From Thermococcus alcaliphilus (GTDB taxonomy: Archaea > Methanobacteriota_B > Thermococci > Thermococcales > Thermococcaceae): 64,000 nt of DNA. The stretch is taken from the NCBI RefSeq assembly GCF_024054535.1, contig NZ_JAMXLV010000014.1, positions 24,722-88,721 on the forward strand, in the 5' to 3' direction. Shown in pieces: positions 7,809 through 17,152 of this stretch. Numbering within the stretch: position 1 is the first letter of the stretch; each line of letters begins with the position of its first letter. Below the pieces are notes generated by a model. It did no database searches. It was not told the origin of the DNA and saw nothing but the letters and a program-made list of their open reading frames with translations. The position numbers and the translations under genes were made by a program.

Positions 7809-9494
7809 ATGAAAGAGCTCTTGAAAGAAGCCGAAGTTTTTAACCCGGAGAATGTTTTGGGATATATCTCCGAGATAAGCAAGTTTCATAGAATCCAAGG
7901 GTCCAAGGAGCTGGTTGAAGCTGCCAGATACATAACCGAGGAATTAAGAATAAATGGCATAAAAGCAGAACTGCTTGAGGATTCTTATGACGGGGAGAAA
8001 TGGCACTTAACCCTTTCCTCTCCAATAGCATGGGATCTAATTTACGGGGAAGTTGAGATCGCTGGAAGGAGAATAACGACCTCTAAAACTCCCCTTCTTG
8101 TGATGGCGCACTCGCCACCGGGAGAAGCCGAGGGGGAAGCCATAGCAATAGAGAGGGAGGAAGACTGGGAGAATGCAAAGGGCAAGATAGTTATTGTGAG
8201 TGAGAAATGGCATGAAAACTACAGAAAAGCGAATGAAAAAGGAGCCCTTGCGTTTATAGCTTACAGAAAGGGAATGGGCAAGGCCTTCCCTTACATCGGA
8301 CTATTTTTGACCAAGAGGGACTTAAAATGGGCAAAAATTCCCGCAGTTGCTTTAAGCGAAGAGATTGCAAACACTATTATTCAGAAATTGAAGAAGGGTG
8401 AAAAGGTAACGGCAAAAATCAAGGTTGACACTTTAATCTCTGAGAGTCAAGTTCTTCCAATTGTTTACGCAAAGGTGGGAAAGCCACCGTATGTTCTGTT
8501 CACAGCTCACATATGCCATCCAAAGCCAGGCGCAAACGACAATGCAAGCGGAGCAGCAACGCTGATTGAGCTGGCTAAAGCACTTAATACTCTTTACGAT
8601 GATTCATTTCGGTTTGGCTTTGCTTTTCTCTGGATTCCAGAGCATTATGGAACGCAGGCTTTTATAGAGAAATATGCAAAGCTCGATGATTACTACGTGG
8701 CAATAAACCTTGACATGGTTGGGGGAAGTGAAGACAGAGCTAACTCAACGATAATGATAATTAGAACGCCATTATCAAGATTTTCAATTGTTTCCGGAAT
8801 TCTCGAGTATTTCATTGGCCTCGCGAATTCCGAAGGAGAGAGCTTTGGGGGAAGTTCTCTGCCAAAAATGAAGGCTAAAAGCTATCCTTATGAGCTTGGA
8901 AGCGATCATGATGTATTCAACTTCTTTGGAATTCCAAGCGTAATGCCCATAACCTGGCCTGACAGGTTTTATCACTCAAGCGAGGACAGTGTTGAGAAGA
9001 TAAGCAAAGAAAGCCTTGAAATAATAGGGAGAGCAGTATTGGCAACTGCATTAGCCCTTGCAAAAGGAAAGAAAGAGGAGCTTGAGAGATTCGCCAGAGG
9101 TTTTACAATGAAGTACCTTGGAGAGCTCAGCATTGAAAGGGATCTCGAAGTGGCAGAAAAGTTGGTTATGCTTGGGCTGTCGAGGGATTCTAAGTTCCTA
9201 GGGCTAAACATGGGACACGAGTTTACTTTTGAACCTTGGCTAAAGTGGAAGAAAAAGGGCATTATTTATCCAAGATCTATAAAGCAGATTGACGAGAAGA
9301 AGGGGGAGGAGCTTGGAAAAATATTGGAAGATAGGAAAATGGGTGTCTTGCTCCATGAGCTATTAATGCTGGGGGAGATAATGCCAAAAGAAGAGGCATT
9401 CAAAGCTCTGGAAGAGGAGTACGGGAAGTTTGAGAAAGAAAAGCTTGAGAAAGCGGTTGAGATATTAAGATCTTTAGATATCATCGTTTTTTAG
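7809..9494 (+). CDS. M28-family metallopeptidase (aminopeptidase-like) with inserted PA-type domain
   Basis: The 561-residue cytosolic-looking protein (no signal peptide) shows M28-type zinc ligands: FTAHICHPKPGANDNASGAATLIELA (His and Asp), a PEHYGTQ catalytic glutamate, NLDMVGG and the final histidine in FYHSSEDSVEKIS. The region between about residues 60 and 200 resembles a protease-associated insertion. The last 150 residues form an extra domain with a helical end. It probably removes N-terminal residues from peptides. I chose ATG 7809; the GTG at 7800 is in frame but overlaps the GGTG that would serve as ribosome site. The 3' end overlaps the convergent regulator gene by 21 bases. Confidence 0.75.
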   Translation: MKELLKEAEVFNPENVLGYISEISKFHRIQGSKELVEAARYITEELRINGIKAELLEDSYDGEKWHLTLSSPIAWDLIYGEVEIAGRRITTSKTPLLVMAHSPPGEAEGEAIAIEREEDWENAKGKIVIVSEKWHENYRKANEKGALAFIAYRKGMGKAFPYIGLFLTKRDLKWAKIPAVALSEEIANTIIQKLKKGEKVTAKIKVDTLISESQVLPIVYAKVGKPPYVLFTAHICHPKPGANDNASGAATLIELAKALNTLYDDSFRFGFAFLWIPEHYGTQAFIEKYAKLDDYYVAINLDMVGGSEDRANSTIMIIRTPLSRFSIVSGILEYFIGLANSEGESFGGSSLPKMKAKSYPYELGSDHDVFNFFGIPSVMPITWPDRFYHSSEDSVEKISKESLEIIGRAVLATALALAKGKKEELERFARGFTMKYLGELSIERDLEVAEKLVMLGLSRDSKFLGLNMGHEFTFEPWLKWKKKGIIYPRSIKQIDEKKGEELGKILEDRKMGVLLHELLMLGEIMPKEEAFKALEEEYGKFEKEKLEKAVEILRSLDIIVF

Positions 9495-9806
9495 TTCTTT
9501 CTCAATTTCATTTATCTTTTTGACAACATTTTCCTTAAGTTTTGCCAGAAGCTCAGAAGGTGAGACTGCGGAATAAACATAGCCAAGCCAGCCTCTTTGA
9601 ATGAGCTCTCTCTTGAGAACTCCCCTTTTGTACAAGTTGAGGACGTGTTCCCTAACACTTCTCTCGCTTATTCCAAGCTCCTCTTTTATTTCAGTTATCC
9701 TCATAGGGGCTTTCTTTTCCAAGAGCAGGCGGTATATTCTAAGTTCGTTTTTCTTGAATCCCAATGTTCTCAAGAGTCCCTCAAGCTTATCGTACACGTC
9801 CCCCAT
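9474..9806 (-). CDS. Winged-helix transcriptional regulator
   Basis: This is a 110-residue protein starting MGDVYDKLEGLLRTLGF. The segment KNELRIYRLLLEKKAPMRITEIKEELGISERSVREHVLNLYKRGVLKRE is a winged helix-turn-helix of TrmB/ArsR type (recognition helix about SERSVREHVLNL). The C-terminal 40 residues are a Lys/Glu-rich helix that may dimerise. I chose the ATG at 9806 because GGTGTGAG precedes it and a TAAATATT box lies about 25-30 bases upstream; a longer frame from 9839 would run through that promoter. It converges with and overlaps the M28 peptidase gene. Target genes are unknown. Confidence 0.7.
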   Translation of the reverse strand: MGDVYDKLEGLLRTLGFKKNELRIYRLLLEKKAPMRITEIKEELGISERSVREHVLNLYKRGVLKRELIQRGWLGYVYSAVSPSELLAKLKENVVKKINEIEKELKNDDI

Positions 9807-9844
9807 CTTTCTCTCACACCTATGAATATTTAGCTTCATACATT

Positions 9845-10501
9845 TTAAGCCTTACGGTTTAGCTCAACTTTGCCAATATAGGTTCCGTCTCCAAGAAAAG
9901 CCTCTCCTGATGAAGAATCTTTCAAAAATGGGATCATTTTTATACCCTCTCTCACGTCGAATCCTTCTATGTAGGGATTTACCGTGGGCAAAATCAGAAA
10001 ATCTCCAACTTTAAAGAAGCACTTGACTTTTCTAATGTTCCTTCCAATCCTCAAGCTGATTGCAGGGTGAATGTGTCCTAGAAAAGCTTTCTCAAACTCA
10101 ACTTCCGGAAGGTTCTGGTGTCCATGGAGGAAAAGCATATCATCAAGGAGAAAATGACTGACTACATTTACATTTTTGAATTCCTTTGCGACTTCTTCTA
10201 TTTTCCCATCGTGGTTTCCTTTTGTTATGACAATCCTGTATTCTGCAATCTCAGAAAAGAATTCCATAAGGAGCTTTTTGACAAATCTACTCATTCCGAG
10301 GGGTTCTTTTATGTCACCTAGGATAATCACCAAATCTGGATCTTTATCTTTTATAAACTCTGCAAGGCTTTTTTCGAATTTTGTTCTTACCCTTAACCCC
10401 CTCGAAAGTTCAAAAGCTATGTGAGGATCTGCAAGAACAAGGGTTCTTTCAGAAGATGTTTTTAGTTCAAGGGAAAGCTCCTCGTAAGGGAAGTTTTCCA
10501 T
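9845..10501 (-). CDS. Calcineurin-like (ICC-type) metallophosphoesterase
   Basis: The protein of 218 residues carries the full metal-binding set of the phosphoesterase fold: LADPH, IILGDIKE, TKGNHDG, LFLHGHQ and FLGHIHPAI, matching the archaeal COG1407 family. Substrate and pathway are unknown; a phosphodiester or nucleotide is likely. The ATG at 10501 is preferred over the in-frame GTG at 10510 because the TATA box (10520-10526 on this strand) is too close for the longer form; the mRNA must be nearly leaderless. It follows eL41 on the same strand but seems to have its own promoter. Confidence 0.75.
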   Translation of the reverse strand: MENFPYEELSLELKTSSERTLVLADPHIAFELSRGLRVRTKFEKSLAEFIKDKDPDLVIILGDIKEPLGMSRFVKKLLMEFFSEIAEYRIVITKGNHDGKIEEVAKEFKNVNVVSHFLLDDMLFLHGHQNLPEVEFEKAFLGHIHPAISLRIGRNIRKVKCFFKVGDFLILPTVNPYIEGFDVREGIKMIPFLKDSSSGEAFLGDGTYIGKVELNRKA

Positions 10502-10539
10502 GATAATCACGTAAAAGAGATATAAAGATTGAAGAAAAA

Positions 10540-10653
10540 TCAGATTATTCCTCTCTCCTTCTTTCTCTGCCTCTTTAGTCTCCTAATCCTCTTTTTAATC
10601 CACTTCCACCTCATTCTTCCCTTCTTTTTCCATTTCCTTGGTCTCCTCTTCAT
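10540..10653 (-). CDS. rpl41e: Ribosomal protein eL41
   Basis: A 37-codon gene: [18 protein letters not shown] then [19 protein letters not shown]. The composition (about half Arg/Lys plus Trp) and the [12 protein letters not shown] end match archaeal/eukaryotic eL41, the smallest ribosomal protein, a single helix in the large subunit or subunit bridge. A strong GGGGTGATG precedes the ATG at 10653, and a GCTTAAAAACC box at about 10700-10709 on this strand fits as promoter. It is easily missed by length cut-offs. Confidence 0.85.
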   Translation of the reverse strand: MKRRPRKWKKKGRMRWKWIKKRIRRLKRQRKKERGII

Positions 10654-11052
10654 GATCATCACCCCGATAATCGTTCCAGACTAAGCTCACCTTGCTTGGT
10701 TTTTAAGCTTTTCCATCAAAAGGGATCAGAAAATAGCAAAGACAAAAAGAACAAAATAAAGGAGATTAAAGGAAAATCTGGTCAAGCAGAGCTTTGTCTC
10801 TTGTCGAAGTCTTATAAATAGTTATAATCCCTCTATATCACGTTAGTGGATAATAAAAAGCCTCTTAGTGCGATTGTGATATTTAAATAGGAAATTTCTG
10901 GCTCTAGAGCAATTCCAGTGATTTTGGGCTTTTTAAAACTCTCAAAAATTATGTAATTTTAATTTTTTCTTTCTATAGCTCTTGGCTTGGACAAAAATGT
11001 GTTCGTTAAGTTATTAACCGTCAAAACCCTAAAGCATTAAGGAGGGATTGAA
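10654..11052. other. 400-base AT-rich intergenic region
   Basis: The left part holds the ribosome site and promoter of eL41 on the minus strand. The right part ends in AAGGAGGGA, the ribosome site of the nitrilase gene. Between them are several TATA-like boxes (TTATAAATA 10812-10820; GATATTTAAATA about 10876-10887; CTTTTTAAAA about 10930) and a degenerate glycolytic-type motif, TATCAC-N5-TGGATA, at 10836-10852. A short inverted repeat GTTAA/TTAAC lies at 11005-11018. I find no ORF or convincing RNA gene. Confidence 0.5.
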
Positions 11053-11847
11053 ATGAAAGTTGGATTTGTTCAGATGGAGCCAAAGCTTTTGGATCTTAAT
11101 GCCAACTTAAGCAAAGCTGAGAAATTAATTGGAGAGGCTGCAAGACAAGGTGCAAAGCTCATTGTTCTTCCAGAGCTTTTTGACACGGGCTACAATTTTG
11201 AGACAAAAGAAGAAGTGGAGGAGATAGCCCAGCAGATTCCAGATGGGGAGACCACTCAATTTCTTGTTGAGCAGGCAAGGAAGCATGAAGCGTTCATAGT
11301 GGCTGGAACCGCTGAGAAAGATGAGAGGGGGAAACTTTACAACTCCGCTGTCATTGTGGGACCAATAGGATGGGGCTACATTGGAAAATACCGCAAGGTT
11401 CACCTTTTCTACAGGGAGAAGCTTTTCTTTGAGCCTGGAAACCTTGGCTTTCACGTCTTCAACATAGGTATTGCAAAAGTTGGAATTATGATATGCTTTG
11501 ACTGGTTCTTCCCAGAGTCGATGAGAACACTCGCCCTTAAGGGAGCTGATATCGTTGCACATCCGGCTAATCTGGTTCTTCCCTATGCTCCAAAGGCAAT
11601 GCCAATAAGGAGCCTTGAAAACAGGGTATTCAGCATAACAGCAAACAGAATCGGAGAGGAGAGGGGATTAAGGTTCATAGGCATGAGCCAGATAAACTCA
11701 CCAAAGGCTGAAATCCTGCTCAGGGCAAGTGAAGATAAGGAGGAAGTGGGGGTTGTTGATATAAACATCGAAGAGGCGAGGAACAAAAAGCTTAACGAGT
11801 TCAATGACATCTTCAAGGATAGAAGACCGGAATACTATGCTCTGTAA
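11053..11847 (+). CDS. Nitrilase-superfamily amidohydrolase (Pyrococcus PaNit type)
   Basis: The 264-residue protein has the carbon-nitrogen hydrolase triad: Glu in LPELFDTGYNF (about residue 42), Lys in IGKYRKVHLFYREK (about 113) and Cys in VGIMICFDWFFPES (about 146). Length and sequence follow the hyperthermophilic nitrilase known from Pyrococcus abyssi, which hydrolyses small aliphatic nitriles; the natural substrate may differ. The start has AAGGAGGG six to eight bases upstream. It appears to be transcribed alone; the next gene has its own TATA box 27 bases after this stop. Confidence 0.85.
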   Translation: MKVGFVQMEPKLLDLNANLSKAEKLIGEAARQGAKLIVLPELFDTGYNFETKEEVEEIAQQIPDGETTQFLVEQARKHEAFIVAGTAEKDERGKLYNSAVIVGPIGWGYIGKYRKVHLFYREKLFFEPGNLGFHVFNIGIAKVGIMICFDWFFPESMRTLALKGADIVAHPANLVLPYAPKAMPIRSLENRVFSITANRIGEERGLRFIGMSQINSPKAEILLRASEDKEEVGVVDINIEEARNKKLNEFNDIFKDRRPEYYAL

Positions 11848-11900
11848 TTTCAAAACTTTAATTTTTGTTGGGGTTTATAAAAAGAGTGATGCGTGGAGAA

Positions 11901-13643
11901 ATGATAGACAAGCTCCTGTCGATAGATAGCGGTGAACTCATTCAGAGAGCACTGGAAGATGCAAAGGCTCTGGAGGAGTTAACTAAGTTAGTGAACTCTT
12001 CAGAGTACTCGGTTAAGGTAAGGGCACTACAAGTGCTAAGTGAAATTATACCCAAATTGCCTGCAGAGAAACGCCGATCGATTCTTGATATTCTCTTATC
12101 ATCCCTTCTTGAAAACCTCTTTGATGAAAATAGAAGGGTTCAAGAATTGAGTTTGAGGGTTTTATCGGCTTTAATAACGGAAGTCTCTCTATTTCCTGAA
12201 GAGGCATTGGAAATTTTAAAAGCAGTAAGCATTCCTCGGTTGCTTGAAGACGACTTTGTGTTTCTTGGATTTGTGGAAATTTTTAAACGGCTGAAATTCA
12301 TCAAATACCATCCCTCAGTACTAACCACCCTTAATGAGATGACTCTCTCTAAGGACGAAAGAATAAGGGTTCTGGGAGTATGGGGATTGTGGAGGCTTCT
12401 TAATTCCGTCGTTATGGGGGTTCAAGCTGCTGAAATTTTGGAAAAAATAATATCAAAGATACCTTCTCTGATGGAGAGCCTTGATGAAACCGTGGTAGAA
12501 GTCACGCTCCAGCTTGTTAAGGAAATTGTTGCAAAATACAGGGATTCAGGGAATATTATACGGAGGGTTATCCCTTGGATAAAAGAAATGAAAGAGCTCA
12601 AAAAATCGGGAAGCTGGCTGATAAGAAGTGAACTTGAAAATGCAATTCAGTATTTATCGGAGGTTGTGAGAGATTACTACAGTAAGAGAATAAACGAGGC
12701 CTTAAAATTGCTTGAAGAGCTTGTAGAGCAAGAGAAATACGAGGATGCACTTTTCATAGCTGGATTAATAGGGAATGATGACATACTCAGGTGGATCTCT
12801 CAAAAGATAAACCTTTCAAAGAAAAGGGAAGTAATTGATGAGCTTCCGAGAATCGTAAGAGGGCCAAAATATGCCACTCTTCCCCTTAATCTGCAAGAGA
12901 AGACACTGTACATACCAAGTTTAGGCTCACTCACAATAAGAAGAAGAAAAATAAGTGGAGAAAATGAAGAAAAAGAAATTGGATTTTCTGAGAGAAGTGA
13001 CAAAGTCAATGAGAGCTCAAAAATTCCGGGTGGAGCAAAGATTCTGGAGAAATTAAGAAGTACTGACCCTACAGAAGTTATAGATGGAATATGGGAATTG
13101 TATGAACTCTCAAAGAACATAACGCCCGAAAATGTAGAAGGGTTTCTTATCTTTGTACCAGAGTTGATTAGGATATTCTCATCTTCCCGCAATGAATGGG
13201 TAGTGGATAAAGTGAGCATGATACTGGCAAAGATTTTAGCATACTCCTCCTCTAGGAGTTACTTATCCCTCATATTGAACTTTCTCGTTTTGGAAGGAAG
13301 AGAAAAAATCAAGGCCATGAGGTTTTTCAAATACTACTTTTCTTACAAGTGGGATAAAGAGGCATGGGCCATTGTCTGGGAAAAGTTGAAAGAACTGCTT
13401 ATGGATAAAAATACTTCTATTGAGGTATTAGGTATGCTCAACAACCTTGTCGATGTTATTCCCAGGGAAGAAAAAGATGTTTTGGAGAAGATAAACGAAG
13501 TTTTAGAGAATTTGAAAATCGAGAAACCAGGAGAGCTTCAAGAAGGGGTAAACCTGCTTAAGGAAAAAATAAATAAAAAGTTAAAAGAGGAAATGTCCAA
13601 ACATAAAAACGGAATGATGAGTCTGGAGCCCCCTGATTGGTGA
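11901..13643 (+). CDS. HEAT/ARM-like helical repeat protein
   Basis: From the ATG at 11901 the protein has 580 residues and no signal peptide. The N-terminal half and the C-terminal 170 residues are built of amphipathic helix pairs (VKVRALQVLSEII, RRVQELSLRVLSALI, ERIRVLGVWGLWRLL, SIEVLGMLNNLVDVI), as in HEAT/ARM solenoids; a charged region around 335-385 may separate two blocks. A frame open from TTG 11865 is unlikely because a TATA box (TTTATAAAA, 11874-11882) sits inside it; GGAGAA precedes ATG 11901. A 92-residue coiled-coil gene follows. The function is unknown; a scaffold role is plausible. Confidence 0.6.
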   Translation: MIDKLLSIDSGELIQRALEDAKALEELTKLVNSSEYSVKVRALQVLSEIIPKLPAEKRRSILDILLSSLLENLFDENRRVQELSLRVLSALITEVSLFPEEALEILKAVSIPRLLEDDFVFLGFVEIFKRLKFIKYHPSVLTTLNEMTLSKDERIRVLGVWGLWRLLNSVVMGVQAAEILEKIISKIPSLMESLDETVVEVTLQLVKEIVAKYRDSGNIIRRVIPWIKEMKELKKSGSWLIRSELENAIQYLSEVVRDYYSKRINEALKLLEELVEQEKYEDALFIAGLIGNDDILRWISQKINLSKKREVIDELPRIVRGPKYATLPLNLQEKTLYIPSLGSLTIRRRKISGENEEKEIGFSERSDKVNESSKIPGGAKILEKLRSTDPTEVIDGIWELYELSKNITPENVEGFLIFVPELIRIFSSSRNEWVVDKVSMILAKILAYSSSRSYLSLILNFLVLEGREKIKAMRFFKYYFSYKWDKEAWAIVWEKLKELLMDKNTSIEVLGMLNNLVDVIPREEKDVLEKINEVLENLKIEKPGELQEGVNLLKEKINKKLKEEMSKHKNGMMSLEPPDW

Positions 13644-13667
13644 GGAAGTTTCGCGGGGCTGACCGCA

Positions 13668-13946
13668 ATGATAAAAAGAATACTATGCAAAGACCTCTAT
13701 GAAGAAATAGAACGGCTTGAGCGCTCTGTTGTGGAGCTTGAGGAACAGATAATTGAGTTAAAGACCCAGCTCAGCATGAAAACTGAAGAAGCAACGAGTC
13801 TCTATATCGAGAACCAAAGCCTGAGACACAAAATAGAAATGCTGGAAAAAAGTCATAAACAGCTCATTGAGATGCTTAAAAAGATGAAAATTCCTTTTGT
13901 TGTCGTAAATGAGGATGAGTTTGAAGACGTTGAAGTCGACAAATAA
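13668..13946 (+). CDS. Small coiled-coil protein
   Basis: The 92-residue protein is a heptad-rich coiled coil over residues 8-70 (YEEIERLERSVVELEEQI, ENQSLRHKIEMLEKSHKQL) followed by a short beta-like acidic tail (IPFVVVNEDEFEDVEVDK). It lies 24 bases after the helical-repeat gene and probably shares its mRNA. The ribosome site is weak. No family is recognised. Partnership with the upstream protein is inferred from position only. Confidence 0.55.
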   Translation: MIKRILCKDLYEEIERLERSVVELEEQIIELKTQLSMKTEEATSLYIENQSLRHKIEMLEKSHKQLIEMLKKMKIPFVVVNEDEFEDVEVDK

Positions 13947-14035
13947 TTTTAAAACAATTTGTGAACGCTCCTTCAGACAAAGACTTTTTAATATGAAAAG
14001 CAACTTTTAGGTTAGACTCAAGGATGGTGATGATC

Positions 14036-16759
14036 ATGGACATGAGTACAAGGATGTTTAAGGAAGAAGGGTGGATAAGAAAAACCTGTAAGGTCTGTGG
14101 AAAACCTTTTTGGACGCTTGACCCAGATAGAGAAACCTGTGGGGATCCACCATGTGATGAGTACGAATTCATAGGAAACCCGGGCATCCCAAAGAAGTAC
14201 ACTCTCGACGAGATGCGTGAGAAGTTCCTGAGCTTTTTTGAGAGAAAGGGACACGGAAGAGTAAAACGCTACCCCGTTTTACCCAGATGGAGAGACGATG
14301 TGCTCCTCGTTGGAGCGAGCATAATGGACTTCCAACCGTGGGTTATAAGTGGTGAAGCCGATCCCCCCGCAAATCCACTCACGATAAGCCAGCCATCAAT
14401 AAGGTTTACCGACATAGACAACGTTGGAATAACTGGTAGGCACTTCACGATATTTGAAATGATGGCACACCATGCTTTCAACTATCCAGGAAAGCCAATT
14501 TATTGGATGGATGAGACCGTTGAATATGCCTACGAGTTTTTCACCAAGGATTTGGGGATGAAAGGAGAAGATATAACCTTTAAGGAGAACCCGTGGGCTG
14601 GTGGAGGAAACGCTGGTCCGGCTTTTGAGGTTCTCTACCGCGGTTTAGAAGTTGCCACTTTAGTGTTCATGCAGTATAAGTTAGCCCCTCCAGACGCTGA
14701 TCCCTCTCAGGTTGTTGAGATTAAGGGAGATAAGTATGTCCCGATGGATACGAGGGTCGTTGATACTGGTTATGGGCTTGAAAGGCTTGTCTGGATGAGC
14801 CAAGGCACTCCAACGGCATATGATGCAGTCTTGGACTATGTCATTGAGCCCCTCAAAAAGATGGCTGGAATTGAAAAAATAGACGACAGAATCCTCATGG
14901 AGAACTCAAAATTAGCGGGAATGTTTGATATTGAAGACATGGGTGATTTGAGAGTATTGAGGGAGACAGTTGCAAAGAGGGTTGGAATTGATCCAGATGA
15001 ACTTACGAGACTCGTTAGACCGTATGAACTGATATACGCAATAGCCGACCATACAAAAGCTCTCACCTTTATGCTTTCCGATGGTGTTGTTCCCTCTAAT
15101 GTTAAAGCTGGTTACCTTGCCAGACTCCTCATAAGAAAGAGCATAAGACACCTCAGGGAGCTCGGTTTGGAAATTCCCCTCAGCGAAATAGTTGCAATGC
15201 ACATAAAGGCTTTACACAAGACTTTCCCAGAGTTCAAGGAAATGGAAGATGTTGTTCTTGATATGGTCAACGTTGAAGAAAAGAAATACGCAGAGACCCT
15301 AAAGAGGGGAAGTGGATTAGTCAAGAGAGAAATCGAAAAGCTTAAAAAACAAGGCATTAACGAACTCCCCCTTGAGAAGCTTATTCTCTTCTATGAGAGC
15401 CACGGCTTGACTCCCGAAATCGTCAAGGAGATTGCGGAGAAAGAAGGCATGAAAGTCAAGGTTCCGGACAACTTCTACAGCCTAGTTGCCAAAGAGGCTG
15501 AAAAAACTGCCAAAAAAGAAGAGGAGAAGAGAATAGTGGACTTTGAGCTCGTTCAAGACTTGCCAGATACGAGAACTCTCTACTATGAAGATCCGTTTAT
15601 GAAGGAGTTTGATGCAAAGGTGCTTAGGGTAATAGACGACTGGGTGGTTTTGGATCAGACTGCGTTTTACCCCGAGGGCGGAGGTCAGCCGTGTGATTTG
15701 GGTGAGCTCAACGGAATTAAAGTACTCGATGTCCAGAAAATTGGCAAAGTAATCCTCCACAAGGTGGAGAAGCCTGAGGTTTTCAAAGAAGGAGGCACCG
15801 TTCGCGGAAAAATTGACTGGCAGAGGAGAATACAGCACATGAGGCACCACACCGGTACTCACGTTCTCATGGGAGCCCTTGTTAGGGTTCTTGGAAAACA
15901 CGTTTGGCAGGCCGGTTCTCAATTGAGCACCGATTGGGCTAGATTAGATATAGCTCACTACAAGCGCATCAGCGAAGAGGAGCTCAAGGAGATAGAGCTC
16001 TTAGCTAACAGGGTAGTAATGGAAGACAGGGAAGTAAAATGGGAATGGCTGCCAAGAACCGAGGCGGAGCAAAAGTACGGCTTTAGGCTTTATCAGGGAG
16101 GAGTAGTGCCGGGTAGGATAATTAGAATTTTGAACATTAAAGACTGGGATGTGCAGGCATGCGGTGGTACCCACTTACCTAGAACGGGCTTAATAGGTCC
16201 AATAAAGATACTTAGGACAGAAAGAATACAGGATGGAGTTGAGAGGATAATATTCACATGTGGCGAGGCAACTATCAAGGAATGGCAGAAGGAAAGGGAG
16301 ATATTAAGCAGAACGAGTGAGGTATTTAGAGTTCCTCCAGAGAAACTGCCAGAGACTGCAGAGAGGTTCTTTGAAGAATGGAAGCAAGCAAGGAAAGAAG
16401 TGGAGAAGCTCAACAAAGAACTTGCGAAGCTTTTAGTCTATGAGCTCGAGAGCAAAGTTGAGAAAATAGGAGAGATTGAGTTCATTGGAGCTATAGTGGA
16501 GGGAGAGATAGATCACTTAAGAGAAGCAGCTCTGAAGCTTAAGAAACCAAAGAGGGTTGTTGCTTTGATAAGTGAAGACAGCAAAGCCGTTGTAGTCAGC
16601 GTTGGTGATGAAATACCACACAAAGCCGGTGATTTGATAAGGATAATCACGAAGGTTGCAGGCGGAGGCGGTGGAGGTAAGAAAGACCTTGCCCAAGGAA
16701 AGATAAAGAACGTCCTGAAGGCTAAGGAAGCTCTAGAGGAGCTCAAAAAGGCTCTCTAA
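14036..16759 (+). CDS. alaS: Alanyl-tRNA synthetase
   Basis: About 907 residues. The order is an archaeal N-terminal zinc ribbon ([19 protein letters not shown]), the class II catalytic core ([25 protein letters not shown]), the editing domain with HHTGTHVL and [10 protein letters not shown], a coiled-coil segment and the C-Ala domain with the glycine run [14 protein letters not shown]. It charges tRNA-Ala and hydrolyses Ser- and Gly-tRNA-Ala. Several in-frame starts cluster (ATG 14024, GTG 14027, ATG 14030, ATG 14036); GGTGATG at 14027-14033 best serves ATG 14036. The stand-alone editing homologue AlaX-L is encoded at 38480. Confidence 0.95.
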   Translation: MDMSTRMFKEEGWIRKTCKVCGKPFWTLDPDRETCGDPPCDEYEFIGNPGIPKKYTLDEMREKFLSFFERKGHGRVKRYPVLPRWRDDVLLVGASIMDFQPWVISGEADPPANPLTISQPSIRFTDIDNVGITGRHFTIFEMMAHHAFNYPGKPIYWMDETVEYAYEFFTKDLGMKGEDITFKENPWAGGGNAGPAFEVLYRGLEVATLVFMQYKLAPPDADPSQVVEIKGDKYVPMDTRVVDTGYGLERLVWMSQGTPTAYDAVLDYVIEPLKKMAGIEKIDDRILMENSKLAGMFDIEDMGDLRVLRETVAKRVGIDPDELTRLVRPYELIYAIADHTKALTFMLSDGVVPSNVKAGYLARLLIRKSIRHLRELGLEIPLSEIVAMHIKALHKTFPEFKEMEDVVLDMVNVEEKKYAETLKRGSGLVKREIEKLKKQGINELPLEKLILFYESHGLTPEIVKEIAEKEGMKVKVPDNFYSLVAKEAEKTAKKEEEKRIVDFELVQDLPDTRTLYYEDPFMKEFDAKVLRVIDDWVVLDQTAFYPEGGGQPCDLGELNGIKVLDVQKIGKVILHKVEKPEVFKEGGTVRGKIDWQRRIQHMRHHTGTHVLMGALVRVLGKHVWQAGSQLSTDWARLDIAHYKRISEEELKEIELLANRVVMEDREVKWEWLPRTEAEQKYGFRLYQGGVVPGRIIRILNIKDWDVQACGGTHLPRTGLIGPIKILRTERIQDGVERIIFTCGEATIKEWQKEREILSRTSEVFRVPPEKLPETAERFFEEWKQARKEVEKLNKELAKLLVYELESKVEKIGEIEFIGAIVEGEIDHLREAALKLKKPKRVVALISEDSKAVVVSVGDEIPHKAGDLIRIITKVAGGGGGGKKDLAQGKIKNVLKAKEALEELKKAL

Positions 16760-16786
16760 TTTTTTCAAATTTTTGGAGGGTTTGAG

Positions 16787-17152
16787 ATTAAAATAAAAGC
16801 ACTCACTGGAGAATTAAGTAAAACTGCGGAGGAAATAGGTTTTAAAGCCCTTAAGGAGTTCTCCACGAAGGATAATGCAAGAATAGACTTGGCTATTCTG
16901 AGAGGGGATGAGAAAATTTTGGCAATTGAGTTTGAGAACTCCTATAAATGGATAAAGCAGAGAATTCTTTACAATGGAATAAAGGCCCACCGTGCTGGCT
17001 TTAAACACCTCTGGGTGGTTTATCCCTTTAGAAACGAGCCTTTAAGAAACGGCTGGGTTAGTAATTATCTCAAAGAGCTCGGAATGAATCTCGAAATAGT
17101 TTCTCCAGAGGAGATTGAAGAAAGGGTTAGGAAATTTTTAGAATCCTTATAA
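16787..17152 (+). CDS. Small PD-(D/E)XK-like protein with apparent ATT start
   Basis: An open frame runs directly from the alaS stop to 17152. No ATG, GTG or TTG lies before TTG 16889, yet the coding pattern clearly extends upstream (KIKALTGELSKTAEEIG, EFSTKDNARIDLAIL). A strong GGAGGG (16775-16780) sits six bases before ATT 16787, giving a 121-residue protein. ARIDLAIL...ILAIEFENSYKWI resembles the acidic core of PD-(D/E)XK nuclease folds, though the Lys is not obvious. A start at TTG 16889 would remove that core. The gene overlaps the convergent Nif3-like gene by 6 bases. Confidence 0.6.
   Translation: MKIKALTGELSKTAEEIGFKALKEFSTKDNARIDLAILRGDEKILAIEFENSYKWIKQRILYNGIKAHRAGFKHLWVVYPFRNEPLRNGWVSNYLKELGMNLEIVSPEEIEERVRKFLESL

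Noticed and set aside
10118..10424. Small plus-strand ORFs opposite the phosphoesterase gene
   Set aside because: They lie antisense to a gene with complete catalytic motifs and have no start signals.
11865..11900. Upstream extension of the helical-repeat protein from TTG 11865
   Set aside because: The TATA box lies within this segment, so it cannot be in the mRNA.
14024..14040. GGTGATGATC at the alaS start as a C/D RNA C box
   Set aside because: No matching D box, guide spacing or terminal stem; it is the ribosome binding site and start codon cluster.
15482..15922. Long antisense ORFs inside alaS and other genes (e.g. 25283-25876, 5110-5769, 63143-63784)
   Set aside because: They are frame shadows of strongly coding or repetitive plus-strand sequence (Glu/Lys coiled coils give Ser/Phe-rich antisense frames); no promoters or ribosome sites.
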